Of a DNA stretch of 64,000 nucleotides, positions 19,334 through 27,016 are shown in pieces. The notes below the pieces were generated by a model. It was not told the origin of the DNA, made no database searches, and worked only from the letters and a program-made list of their open reading frames with translations. Origin of the DNA: Senegalimassilia faecalis (GTDB lineage Bacteria; Actinomycetota; Coriobacteriia; Coriobacteriales; Eggerthellaceae); assembly GCF_004135645.1 (NCBI RefSeq), contig NZ_SDPW01000001.1:744001-808000 (forward strand). Direction: 5' to 3'. Position 1 is the stretch's first letter, and each line of letters opens with the position of its first letter. The translations under genes were made by a program, and so were the position numbers.

Positions 19334-19369
19334 CCGCGGCGCGCGCGTTGAAACCGGCGCGCGCCGCGG
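19334..19369 (+). other. GC-rich hairpin between torD-like and napG-like genes
   Basis: CCGCGGCGCGCGC pairs with GCGCGCGCCGCGG around a loop GTTGAAACCG, directly after the TorD stop. There is no T-tract. It could be an mRNA-processing or partial-termination element tuning downstream expression. Confidence 0.5.
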
Positions 19370-19442
19370 TGACACTGCAAGGTTTCCCGGCGTGGAGGGC
19401 GCCGGCGTGGGGGCCGACATCGGGCGAACGAAAGAAGGAGCG

Positions 19443-20165
19443 ATGACTACTACAGAAAACCGCACGGACCTGCCCGAAGGCCGCGCGGACAAGACGAGCC
19501 AGGCAGCGGGCGCGGCAAGGGCGCAAGCTGCCGAAAAGCAGGAGAGGACCGGCGGCATGACCCGCCGCACGCTGTGCCTGGGCATCGGCGGCGCCGCCGT
19601 GATGCTGGGCTTGGGCGGGCTGAAGTACGTGGCCCCGCAGGCCATCATTCGCCCTCCGGGAGGCCAGGATGACGAGCGCCTAATCAGCGCATGCATCCGC
19701 TGCGAGAAGTGCTACGAGATCTGTCCGCGCGACGTCATTCGCCCGGCGCACATCGAAGACGGCATCCTGAACATGCGCACGCCAACGTTCGATTTCAGCG
19801 ACAACTACTGCGACTGGTGCACCGAGGAAAACGGCGGCACCCCGCTGTGCGTAAGCGCTTGTCCCACGAAGGCGCTTGAGCTGCCGGCCGGCGCCACGAA
19901 GGAGAACACCATCATCGGCCGCGCCGTCATCAACACCGACTGGTGCCTGGCGTACAAGCTGATCGGCTGCCGCTTCTGCTACGATGCGTGCCCCTACCAG
20001 GCCATGGAGCTTGACGGCGACAATCGCCCGGTGGTCCTTGAGAACAAATGCAACGGCTGCGGTGCCTGCGAAAGCGTGTGCGTGTCGCTGCAAAACGGTT
20101 CCATTTCCGAGGGCGCCACGGCGCGAGCAATCACCATCCAGCCGCTTGACCAGGTAGAAAGGTAA
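19443..20165 (+). CDS. NapG/MauM-type ferredoxin with Tat signal
   Basis: Electron-transfer protein of 240 residues with up to four 4Fe-4S clusters: CIRCEKCYEICP, CDWC with CVSACP, CRFCYDACP and CNGCGACESVC. A hydrophilic 38-residue N-terminus precedes MTRRTLCLGIGGAAVMLGLG, a twin-arginine membrane-targeting segment. It probably sits on the outer face of the membrane and exchanges electrons with the NapH-like partner, whose gene begins 9 nt later. AAGGAG precedes the chosen ATG; the internal ATG at the Tat motif is an alternative. Confidence 0.92.
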   Translation: MTTTENRTDLPEGRADKTSQAAGAARAQAAEKQERTGGMTRRTLCLGIGGAAVMLGLGGLKYVAPQAIIRPPGGQDDERLISACIRCEKCYEICPRDVIRPAHIEDGILNMRTPTFDFSDNYCDWCTEENGGTPLCVSACPTKALELPAGATKENTIIGRAVINTDWCLAYKLIGCRFCYDACPYQAMELDGDNRPVVLENKCNGCGACESVCVSLQNGSISEGATARAITIQPLDQVER

Positions 20166-20174
20166 GGTGCGGTC

Positions 20175-21140
20175 ATGAAAAAGAATTCGAAGACGCTGCG
20201 CACCTTAACGGCGCTTGCCGTCATCGTCATTGTGTTCGTCGGCTTTTTGACGAACCTGGGCATCGGCACCATTTCGGCGCCGGGCATCTGGGACATCTCC
20301 ATCCTGTGCCCGCTGGGCGCGCTGGGCACCATGCTTGCCAGCAAGATGATGGTGCCGCGCGCACTGGTGTCGCTGGTCATCATGGTGGTGCTTATCGTCA
20401 TCTTCGCCCGCGCGTTCTGCGGCTGGATCTGCCCGGTGCCGCTGGTGCAGAAGCTGCGCGACCTGTTCAGCAAGCCGCAAGCTAAAGAAGCGAAGGCCAA
20501 AGACGCCGACGGCGCCAAGGCCGCCAACGTGGCCCCGCTGACCGACGAGGAGAAGGCCGCGCTTGCCACCGGCTGCGAGAAGGACGCGAAGGGCCTGGCC
20601 GGCTGCGCCAGCTGCGCGAAGAAGCGCGGCGACGCCGTTGACGCCCGTCATTTCGTGCTGGGCGGCGCGCTGGTGTCCACGTTCATCTTCGGCTTCCCGG
20701 TGTTCTGCCTGGTGTGCCCCATCGGCTTGACGTTCGCCACCATTTTGCTGCTGGTGAACCTGTTCGGCCAGGGCGATGTCACATGGTCGCTCATCGTGGT
20801 GCCGGCGCTGCTGATCGCTGAAGTGGTGCTGTTCAAGAAATGGTGTCACAAGCTGTGCCCGCTGTCGGCGTTCATGAGCCTTATCGCGAAGCTGAACCGC
20901 ACGTTCAAGCCCACCATCGATGACGCGAAGTGCCTGGAAACCAGCAAGGGCGCCACGTGTGGCCGTTGCGGCAAGGCCTGCAACGAGGGCATCGACCCGC
21001 GCCACCCCGAGCTTTCCGAGGCCGCCTGGAGCGAGTGCACGAAGTGCCGCAGCTGCGTGGACGCGTGCCCCGCGAACGCCATCACCATGCCGCTGATCGC
21101 CAAGAAAGGCGAGAAAGTTACGCTGGCGAAGAACGAGTAG
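20175..21140 (+). CDS. NapH-type membrane ferredoxin (4Fe-4S polyferredoxin)
   Basis: Quinol-oxidising membrane protein, 321 residues. It has four to five hydrophobic segments, cytoplasmic cysteine motifs CPLGAL, CGWICPVP, CLVCPIG and CHKLCPLSAF, and a C-terminal two-cluster ferredoxin domain (CGRCGKACNEGIDP and CTKCRSCVDACPAN). A Cys-containing charged loop (CEKDAKGLAGCASCAKK) interrupts the membrane part near residues 135-152. Together with NapG it should feed electrons to a periplasmic acceptor; no catalytic subunit is encoded nearby. Confidence 0.93.
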   Translation: MKKNSKTLRTLTALAVIVIVFVGFLTNLGIGTISAPGIWDISILCPLGALGTMLASKMMVPRALVSLVIMVVLIVIFARAFCGWICPVPLVQKLRDLFSKPQAKEAKAKDADGAKAANVAPLTDEEKAALATGCEKDAKGLAGCASCAKKRGDAVDARHFVLGGALVSTFIFGFPVFCLVCPIGLTFATILLLVNLFGQGDVTWSLIVVPALLIAEVVLFKKWCHKLCPLSAFMSLIAKLNRTFKPTIDDAKCLETSKGATCGRCGKACNEGIDPRHPELSEAAWSECTKCRSCVDACPANAITMPLIAKKGEKVTLAKNE

Positions 21141-21144
21141 TTGC

Positions 21145-21321
21145 TTGACCTGCGGCAACGCCATTGCTGCAGGATTTGCCGCCGGCGACACGTGCACGCT
21201 GGCGGGGCTTGCGGGCGGCGGGCGCACAGGCGCCTTGCCGGCCGGCAGCCAGCGCGGGAACTGGTACTTCCCGCGCAGCACGACGGGAATCGCCGGGCCG
21301 CGCGCCCGGCCTCCCGGGTAG
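21145..21321 (+). CDS. possible small Cys-containing protein after napH
   Basis: A 58-codon frame from a TTG shortly after the NapH stop reads LTCGNAIAAGFAAGDTCTLA and continues Gly-rich. It has C-x2-C just around the start and a normal high-GC third position, but only a poor ribosome binding site (GAACGAG). Either a small metal-binding protein or a chance frame. Confidence 0.25.
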   Translation: MTCGNAIAAGFAAGDTCTLAGLAGGGRTGALPAGSQRGNWYFPRSTTGIAGPRARPPG

Positions 21322-21369
21322 AGGGTGGCTTAGCAAGGGCCTTGGGGGATAGGCCACCTTCTACCCGGG
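21313..21369. terminator. long inverted repeat after the NapH region
   Basis: CCCGGGTAGAGGGTGGCT pairs with AGGCCACCTTCTACCCGGG with two mismatches, around a 20-nt loop. A likely terminator or palindromic element closing the TorD-NapGH operon. From here to 21743 I see the palindrome listed next and nothing else I can support as a gene. Confidence 0.5.
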
Positions 21370-21476
21370 AGCAGCGCTCTCTCACCCCCCTCCCTCCCCA
21401 CAGAAGAGGGCGCCGCTCCCCCTTGCACCATTGAAGCGCGCTTCGCCTCGCACCCCTCCATTTCGCGAAGCGCAAA

Positions 21477-21509
21477 AGTGGGACAGAGGGACAGTCCCTT
21501 TGTCCCACT
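21477..21509. repeat. REP-like palindrome, copy 1
   Basis: AGTGGGACA ... TGTCCCACT with inner GGGACAGTCCC. The same element recurs at 45738-45772, and a variant with the same inner core is at 38322-38354. It is intergenic in all three places. Confidence 0.75.
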
Positions 21510-21743
21510 CCCCCGTCGCAGCCGGCAAGCATCGGCGCGCGTGGCGAGGGGGTGCTTTGCGAACGCAAGGTAAAGCGTTCGTTGTTTTATGGAATATACC
21601 GCGGACGCGCTTGCGCGTTCGCTCATCGGAACGCAAGGTTCTGGCGTTCGCCGCGCAAGAGCGTCAATGCTCGCAGCGGGGCACAGGACCAACGCGTTCG
21701 CCATATATATAGGTATAAGCAGACATCAGCTGGGAGGTCTGAA

Positions 21744-23645
21744 ATGACGCAGGATCAATCGCAGGTTGCCGCAACGCGCATCGTTGGCGGTGTGGGCACC
21801 GGCAAAACGCAGGAACTTATCAGCCGCGCGGTCGAGGCGCTGAAGCAGGGCGCGAAAGCCACCGACGTGCTGGTGCTGTGCGCCACGCCGCAAGCCGCGC
21901 TGGCGTTCAAGGCGCGCCTTGACGCCGCCGCCGAAGCTGCGGGCGTAAGCGCCGCCGACGTTGCGGTTACCACGCCGCGCGCGCTGGCGCTCGACGTGAT
22001 GAGCGACGCCGAGGCCATCCGCTGGTCGGGCCGCGAGCCGCGCCTGCTGACCGATTACGAGAAGCTGTTCCTGCTTGAGGACATGAAAGTCAGCGGCCTG
22101 CGCCCGAAGCGCCTGCGCGAGATGCTGAAATTCTTCTACCGCAGCTGGACCGAGCTTGCCGACGACGATGAGAACTGGCTGTTGGCCGGCGAGGAATCGA
22201 ACATCCACGAGCTGGTGAAGGCGAACCTGGCGTTCACGCGCAGCATCCTTGAGCCCGAACTGGGCAACCTGGCCGTGAACTACCTGCGCAGCCATGCCGG
22301 CGCGCGCGATGCCCACGCGTTCGCCCACGTGTTCGTGGACGACTACCAGCGCATCAGCAAGACATCGCAGCTGTTGGCAGGCCTGGTGGCGCGCGAATCG
22401 CTTACCATTGCGGGCGACCGCGTGGCCTGCGTGGAAGTGTACGACAGCTACCCGTACGCCGCCGGCCTGGACGAGTTCGTGGACGCGCACGCCGGTGCCG
22501 CCGACGTTGAGCTGACCGAGTGCCGCACGTGCGCCGCGGGCGCGCAGGCTGCTGCGAAGCTACTGGCCGACCCGGCTGTGGAGTCCGTGGCATTCCGGCC
22601 CGCAGACAGCGCTGCCGCAGGTGCAACCGAAGTGCTTGACTTCCCCGAGCCCGAAAACGAATTCGTGGGCGCGGCCAAGCGCGTGGCCGACGCCGTTGCC
22701 GAGGGCGTGTCCCCGGCCGACGTAGTGGTGACCGTGCCGAACGGCATCTGGGCGCGCAACATCACGAAGGCCCTGCTGGCCGCAAAGGTTCCCGCGCGCA
22801 TCCTGACCGACCGCCAGCCCGTGCGCGGCGACATCCGCGACAACGCGCGCTGCGTGCCGGCGCGCGTGCTGACGGCGCTTGACCTGGTGGCAAATCCCGA
22901 GAATGCGCTGGCATGGCGCTGCTGGTGCGGCTACAACGACTGGCTGGCCAACAGCTCCGCCATCGCGAACCTGCGCGCGTACGCCGACGAGCGCAACGGG
23001 GGCCTGGTGGCAGCACTGCGCGACGTGCTGGGCGGCGCACAGGCCGTGAGCACAGGCGAGATCGACCGCGTGGTAGGCGCCAAGCGCGTTGCCGATGCGC
23101 ACGCAGCAGGCCTTTCCGTAATCGAAGCTGCCGCAGGGCTTGAAGGTTCCGCACTGCTGGACAAGCTTGCCGAGCTGGTAACCGGTGAGGCGGGAGCAAC
23201 CGCCCCGGCCGTGGTGCGCAGCCTGTGTCTGGCCAGCGAAGACAACTCCGCCGCCGCCATGGCCGCACGCTTCCGCGCTCGCCTGCTGGCCCCCACCATC
23301 GACGCCGCCGACGCCGTGCAGGTTGTGCTGTACGACCAGGTTGCGGGCCTGTCGCCGAAGATGCTGGTGGTTGCCGGGTTCGTGGCCGGCTTCATCCCGT
23401 GCCGCGAGTACTACGACAGCGCCGAGATGCCGCTTGACAAGCAGGAGCGCGAGCACGAGAAAGACGTGCGCCGCGCGTACGCCCTGGCTGGCAAGGCAAG
23501 CCAGAAGCTGGTGGTGTCGCGCTTCGGCATGACCGACCTGGAGACGGCCGGGCGCCTGAAGCTGCACATCGGCCGCATCCGCCTGCAAAACGGCACGCGC
23601 ATGTGCATCATCCCGCCCAGCGACTTTACCGAGCAGCTAGCATAA
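21744..23645 (+). CDS. UvrD/AddB-like SF1 ATPase with atypical Walker B
   Basis: A 633-residue protein resembling the N-terminal half of UvrD/Rep helicases. The P-loop RIVGGVGTGKTQEL is at about residues 12-25, motif-Ia-like TPRALALDVM follows, and the Walker B region is HVFVDDYQRISKTSQLLAGL, where the usual DE is DD. Later TIAGDRVACVEVY matches motif III and REHEKDVRRAYALAGKASQK resembles the C-terminal motif. No nuclease domain is seen. GGGAGG precedes this ATG; a longer frame upstream runs through repeat sequence. It may be a repair helicase or a helicase-like ATPase. Confidence 0.75.
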   Translation: MTQDQSQVAATRIVGGVGTGKTQELISRAVEALKQGAKATDVLVLCATPQAALAFKARLDAAAEAAGVSAADVAVTTPRALALDVMSDAEAIRWSGREPRLLTDYEKLFLLEDMKVSGLRPKRLREMLKFFYRSWTELADDDENWLLAGEESNIHELVKANLAFTRSILEPELGNLAVNYLRSHAGARDAHAFAHVFVDDYQRISKTSQLLAGLVARESLTIAGDRVACVEVYDSYPYAAGLDEFVDAHAGAADVELTECRTCAAGAQAAAKLLADPAVESVAFRPADSAAAGATEVLDFPEPENEFVGAAKRVADAVAEGVSPADVVVTVPNGIWARNITKALLAAKVPARILTDRQPVRGDIRDNARCVPARVLTALDLVANPENALAWRCWCGYNDWLANSSAIANLRAYADERNGGLVAALRDVLGGAQAVSTGEIDRVVGAKRVADAHAAGLSVIEAAAGLEGSALLDKLAELVTGEAGATAPAVVRSLCLASEDNSAAAMAARFRARLLAPTIDAADAVQVVLYDQVAGLSPKMLVVAGFVAGFIPCREYYDSAEMPLDKQEREHEKDVRRAYALAGKASQKLVVSRFGMTDLETAGRLKLHIGRIRLQNGTRMCIIPPSDFTEQLA

Positions 23646-23646
23646 A

Positions 23647-23678
23647 GGCTGGCGAAGGGAGCAGATGCTTCGCCAGCC
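23647..23678 (+). terminator. hairpin terminator after the UvrD-like gene
   Basis: GGCTGGCGAAG and CTTCGCCAGCC form a perfect 11-bp stem starting 2 nt after the stop codon. Confidence 0.65.
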
Positions 23679-23718
23679 ACAACGTAGGGCTGGGCGAATG
23701 TGCGCCAGTAGCAAACAA

Positions 23719-23806
23719 GCGCGAAGCGTGTCACTGCCCCCCAAAGGGAATTTGGTGACGCGCTTCGCGCTTTCTAGTTAGGGAAGAGCTTTCGCTCTTC
23801 CCTACG
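23719..23806. repeat. palindromic intergenic repeat, copy 1
   Basis: AGCGCGAAGCGTGTCAC pairs with GTGACGCGCTTCGCGCT (one mismatch), followed by a second hairpin TAGGGAAGAGC-TTTC-GCTCTTCCCTA. The 58 bp from 23749 match 38396-38453 with the arms of the second hairpin changed on both sides. It lies between two convergent genes. The remaining sequence to 23953 holds no gene. Confidence 0.7.
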
Positions 23807-23953
23807 AGTCTTCTTGCAAGGCAGCCTATTTGAGGTACAACACCCGCTCAACTCTACGCCCTGGAGCCCAGTAGCCACCTGAATTTTCGGGTGCACGCGT
23901 TGAGCAATGTTCCGCTAGAGCAAAAGCGGGTCAACATTCATCGCAACGCTGGC

Positions 23954-24316
23954 TTATAGCAGGGCTGCTTCCCAGTCCGCCTCTTTGAAGCCGGCGAGCA
24001 CGAAGTCGGGGCCGACGACGATCGGGCGCTTCACCAGCATGCCGTTCGTTGCCAGCAGGTCGTAGGCCTGCGCGTCGGACATGCCCGCGTCAAGCTGCGC
24101 CTTCACGTTCAGCTGGCGATACAACTGCCCGCTGGTGTTGAAGAACCGGCGCAGCGGCAGCCCGCTTTTCGCGTGCCATTCGGCCAGCTCGGCAGCCGTG
24201 GGGTTGTCGGTCACAATGTCGCGATCGACATACGCCACGCCATGCGCGTCCAGCCACGCCTTCGCCTTCCGACACGTCGAGCACTTCGGGTATTCCACAA
24301 ACAGCACTTCCTGCAT
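23954..24316 (-). CDS. ArsC/Spx-family protein (arsenate-reductase-like)
   Basis: Thioredoxin-fold protein of 120 residues. It starts MQEVLFVEYPKCSTCRKAKA, giving the CxxC pair of the YffB/Spx branch. Later LRRFFNTSGQLYR and LVKRPIVVGPDFVLAGF carry the conserved Arg and cis-Pro region of ArsC proteins. It may be a glutaredoxin- or thioredoxin-linked reductase or a redox regulator; arsenate reduction is not shown by context, as no ars operon is present. AAGGA lies before the ATG. Confidence 0.85.
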   Translation of the reverse strand: MQEVLFVEYPKCSTCRKAKAWLDAHGVAYVDRDIVTDNPTAAELAEWHAKSGLPLRRFFNTSGQLYRQLNVKAQLDAGMSDAQAYDLLATNGMLVKRPIVVGPDFVLAGFKEADWEAALL

Positions 24317-24367
24317 AGTTGTTCCTTCCTCGCACCAGCGCACACCACCGCGCGCCTTCGCTATCGG

Positions 24368-24455
24368 TCTGTTCAGTATACAGAACAGATTTCACCCATT
24401 TTTGTTCTGTATACTGAACGGATTCACCTATAATCTGTTCTGTATACAGAACAAC
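24368..24455. promoter_or_regulatory. three palindromic operators spaced exactly 33 bp, with -10 box
   Basis: Three copies of a palindrome of form TGTTC-N-GTATAC-N-GAACA have centres GTATAC starting at 24376, 24409 and 24442, each 33 bp apart (about three helical turns). A TATAAT at 24429-24434 abuts the third copy. The array precedes the DUF4143 ATPase gene and suggests cooperative repression, possibly autoregulation. Confidence 0.8.
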
Positions 24456-24471
24456 CTCGAAAGGTTTGCTC

Positions 24472-25746
24472 ATGAACCACGAGATACTGAAGACAATCAT
24501 CTTCGATCAACACCAGGTCATCAAAAACGCGACTATTGTACCGCGACGCTATTCATTCGACCCCCAAGCAAATTACGTTGTTACGGGCCTGCGCAGGTCG
24601 GGCAAATCTACGCTGCTCTACAAAGTCGCGCAAGATTTGGTTCGCGCTGGAGCAACATGGAATCAAATCATTTACGTCAATTTCGAAGACGAACGCCTCG
24701 CTGAATTCGGGCTCAATGATTTCAACGACATCACCGAAACCCTTGCCGAGCTCACCGACAAGCAAGGTTTTTTCTTCTTCGACGAAATCCAAAACATCCC
24801 TGGGTGGGAAAAATTCGCCCGTAGGCTTGCCGACGCAAACGAGCGCGTCTACATAACCGGCAGCAACGCAAGCATGCTCAGCAGCCAAATCGCCACGACA
24901 CTTGGAGGGCGATACCTTACGAAGCACGTAAGCCCCTATCGGTTTGACGAGTACCTTGAAGCCCTCGGAATCCCTCACGACAGCGGCGCCATCTACGCCA
25001 CGAAATCGCGGGGACGAATTCTGGGAGCGTTCGATTCGTTTTACCAAAACGGAGGTTTTCCCGAATCGCTGAGATATCAGTCGCAGCGCGAATACGTCGA
25101 AAGCGTTTACCAGAAGGTGCTCCTGGGCGACGTTGCCGCACGCAACAATGTTCGCAACCCCGATGCCCTGAGGGTGCTCATGAAGAAAGCCGCGGAGACC
25201 GTTGGACGCGAGTCGTCGTACACGATGCTTCACGGCATGCTAAGCGGCATCGGCTACAAAGTCGGCAAGAATACGGTCATCGACTACCTTGCGATGGCCA
25301 GAGAGGCATATCTGCTGTTCGACGTCGAAAACACCGTAGCGAAGTTTGTCGAACGCGAAGGCAACCCAAAACGCTACTTCAGCGACAACGGGCTGCTCAA
25401 TTTATTCCTTGTGGACAAAGAGCCCACCTTGCTCGAGAACGAAATCGCCGTCGCTTTGCGGGGGGTGTTCGGCGAAGGACTGCGCTATATCAGGTCCGCG
25501 AAAACAGGAATCGACATCGACTTCTTCGTTCCCGAAGAAGGGCTGGCCGTTCAAGTTGCATATTCCCTTTCCGAAAGCGCACGCCCGCGCGAAGTCGGCA
25601 GCCTGGTGAAGCTTGCTCACGTGGACGATTCTGTGCGCAGACTTGCGATCGTGACGAAAGAAGAAGAGGGCGAAATCCAAGAAAATGGGGTACGCATTGA
25701 AGTGAAGCCCGCCTGGAAGTTCCTGCTGCAAGACTGCGTTCGATAG
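24472..25746 (+). CDS. AAA_14/DUF4143-type ATPase
   Basis: A 424-residue protein with an N-terminal AAA ATPase: P-loop TGLRRSGKST near residues 39-48, Walker B FFFFDEIQNIPGW, and sensor-like VYITGSNASML. A C-terminal DUF4143 domain has KRYFSDNGLLNLFL and ENEIAVALR, then GIDIDFFVPEEGLAVQVAYS, typical of the PD-(D/E)xK-like end of the family. Function of the family is poorly known; members are common on accessory DNA. GAAAGG precedes the ATG. Base composition is visibly lower in GC than flanking genes, suggesting transfer. A deleted second copy exists at 37.3 kb. Confidence 0.88.
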   Translation: MNHEILKTIIFDQHQVIKNATIVPRRYSFDPQANYVVTGLRRSGKSTLLYKVAQDLVRAGATWNQIIYVNFEDERLAEFGLNDFNDITETLAELTDKQGFFFFDEIQNIPGWEKFARRLADANERVYITGSNASMLSSQIATTLGGRYLTKHVSPYRFDEYLEALGIPHDSGAIYATKSRGRILGAFDSFYQNGGFPESLRYQSQREYVESVYQKVLLGDVAARNNVRNPDALRVLMKKAAETVGRESSYTMLHGMLSGIGYKVGKNTVIDYLAMAREAYLLFDVENTVAKFVEREGNPKRYFSDNGLLNLFLVDKEPTLLENEIAVALRGVFGEGLRYIRSAKTGIDIDFFVPEEGLAVQVAYSLSESARPREVGSLVKLAHVDDSVRRLAIVTKEEEGEIQENGVRIEVKPAWKFLLQDCVR

Positions 25747-26314
25747 GGCGGGCAGCGCGGCCGCAGCCCACGCATCCCATGCGCCGCTCGCCCTGGAACG
25801 CCTTCTTGTAGTCCTGCCAATCGGGAATCTTGAAGCCGGCCAGCGCGATGCTGTTGCACACGTTCTCAGCGTCGTCGATGGGCCACTTCTCGTCGTCGGT
25901 CTCGCCGTCGCAGTACAGCCGGCCCGACTCGATGGTCTTGTAGATGCTGGTGGCGTCTGCCCAGCTGGGGTTGCACTTCGGGTTCGTGCGCTTCATGGGG
26001 TACTTCAGGCGGTCCGGATGGTACGCGGCTTGCAGCGATGCCTGGCCCTTCGAGCAGTGGTTGCCCATGGACTAGAAGGCGGCCTCGTCGCCTTCGCTGC
26101 GGATGACCTTGCCGTCTTGCACGTACACCCACACGCCGCATTCCATCTTGCCGCAGCCGCGGCACGTGGAACGAATGCGCTTGACCTCGCCGGTCGACGT
26201 GGAGCTGGCGCTGGATTCGGCCAGCGCGGTGCCGGTGCCTGCGATTCCGACCGCAGCAGCGGTAGCGGCAGTCATCTTCGCGAACGTGCGACGCGTCATC
26301 GTGAGCTTGCCCAT
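25747..26314 (-). pseudogene. decayed Tat-exported molybdopterin oxidoreductase (DMSO-reductase family)
   Basis: The N-terminus MTRRTFAKMTAATAAAVGIA is a Tat signal, followed by CRGCGKMECGVWVYVQDGK, the family's 4Fe-4S motif. Reading then stops at TAG (26072) where relatives appear to have Gln, and resumes in frame as SMGNHCSKGQASLQAAYHPD. After KRTNPKCNPSWADAT the sequence jumps to a C-terminal-looking segment (YCDGETDDEKWPIDDAENVC ... DWQDYKKAFQGERRMG). Hundreds of residues are missing. The 5' end still has the strong ribosome binding site AAAGGAGGATGC. A nonsense mutation plus a large deletion make it non-functional. Confidence 0.85.
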
Positions 26315-26627
26315 GCATCCTCCTTTCTTGTGGCGCGCTTGCGTGGTGCGCCGTCTCCTCTTGCGGTTTGCGGCCTCTCGTCCGAGCCGCTTGCCGCCCC
26401 TCTAGTCGGCCGCGGGGCGTGCCCGCCGCCGACTTCGAGCTGCCGCGCACTGCCTTGGGCAGGGCTTGCGCGCAGCGCGTTCGACACTGGCCACGATACG
26501 GCGACAAGCGGGCGGCGCGAATCCGGCCGGTTGCATGGTTGAGGGCGGAATGGCGAAATCATGTCAGTAGCATGATGGCGTTGACCTGAGAAGACATTGG
26601 TTAACGAGTTAGGTTTGATTAACATGA

Positions 26628-26819
26628 GCAGCGGCCGAGAATGCGCGCGAAACCGAGATCATGACGATGTTCGCCAAGGGTCGCAACCTGGCCTACATCC
26701 AAGAGCAGCTATGCCTGTCAAAAAGCACAGTCAGCACCCACCGCCAGCACATCTACCAAAAGCTCGGCGTGCACTCAAGCCAAGAGATGATCGACCTGAT
26801 CCAAGAGGAGAAGGCGTAA
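26628..26819 (+). pseudogene. C-terminal remnant of a LuxR-type regulator
   Basis: About 60 codons read as the end of a LuxR helix-turn-helix: ETEIMTMFAKGRNLAYIQEQ, then SKSTVSTHRQHIYQKLGVHS, ending QEEKA. The frame is cut by a stop just upstream and there is no start with a ribosome binding site. In Eggerthellaceae LuxR regulators often sit beside reductase genes, so this is probably the lost regulator of the neighbouring dead reductase. Confidence 0.75.
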
Positions 26820-26844
26820 AGAAGGACGGTCCCGACCTTCGCAT

Positions 26845-26990
26845 GGACACTTGGAGACGTAGCGTTATCTGTCCGGGATTCCCCGTCGCGAAGCGATGTC
26901 CGCCGCCCAAGAGACGGCGGGGAGCCGACCTGGGCCGCACTTCCCCCGCGACCGCAATCCGGACGGATAACGCTACGTCCCCAAGTGTCC
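26845..26990. mobile_element. 146-bp MITE-like element, copy 1
   Basis: Terminal inverted repeats of about 32 bp (GGACACTTGGAGACGTAGCG... and its near-complement, two mismatches) enclose about 80 bp that include a palindrome CGTCGCGAAGCGATG. Copy 2 at 37573-37718 has the same length and interior. No coding frame. It follows the LuxR remnant by 25 nt. Confidence 0.75.
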
Positions 26991-27016
26991 GCCCGAAGTG
27001 TCCGACGGCAAAGGCT

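Noticed and set aside
24368-24455. Regularly spaced repeats as a CRISPR array
   Set aside because: The units are palindromic, only three, with 11-13 bp between them and a -10 box inside; they are operators. The array at 14931-15162 also changes strand and so is not CRISPR.
26072-26074. Selenocysteine or other recoding at the in-frame stop of the reductase
   Set aside because: The codon is TAG, not TGA, it replaces a likely Gln outside the active site, and the gene has a large deletion as well. A nonsense mutation is simpler.
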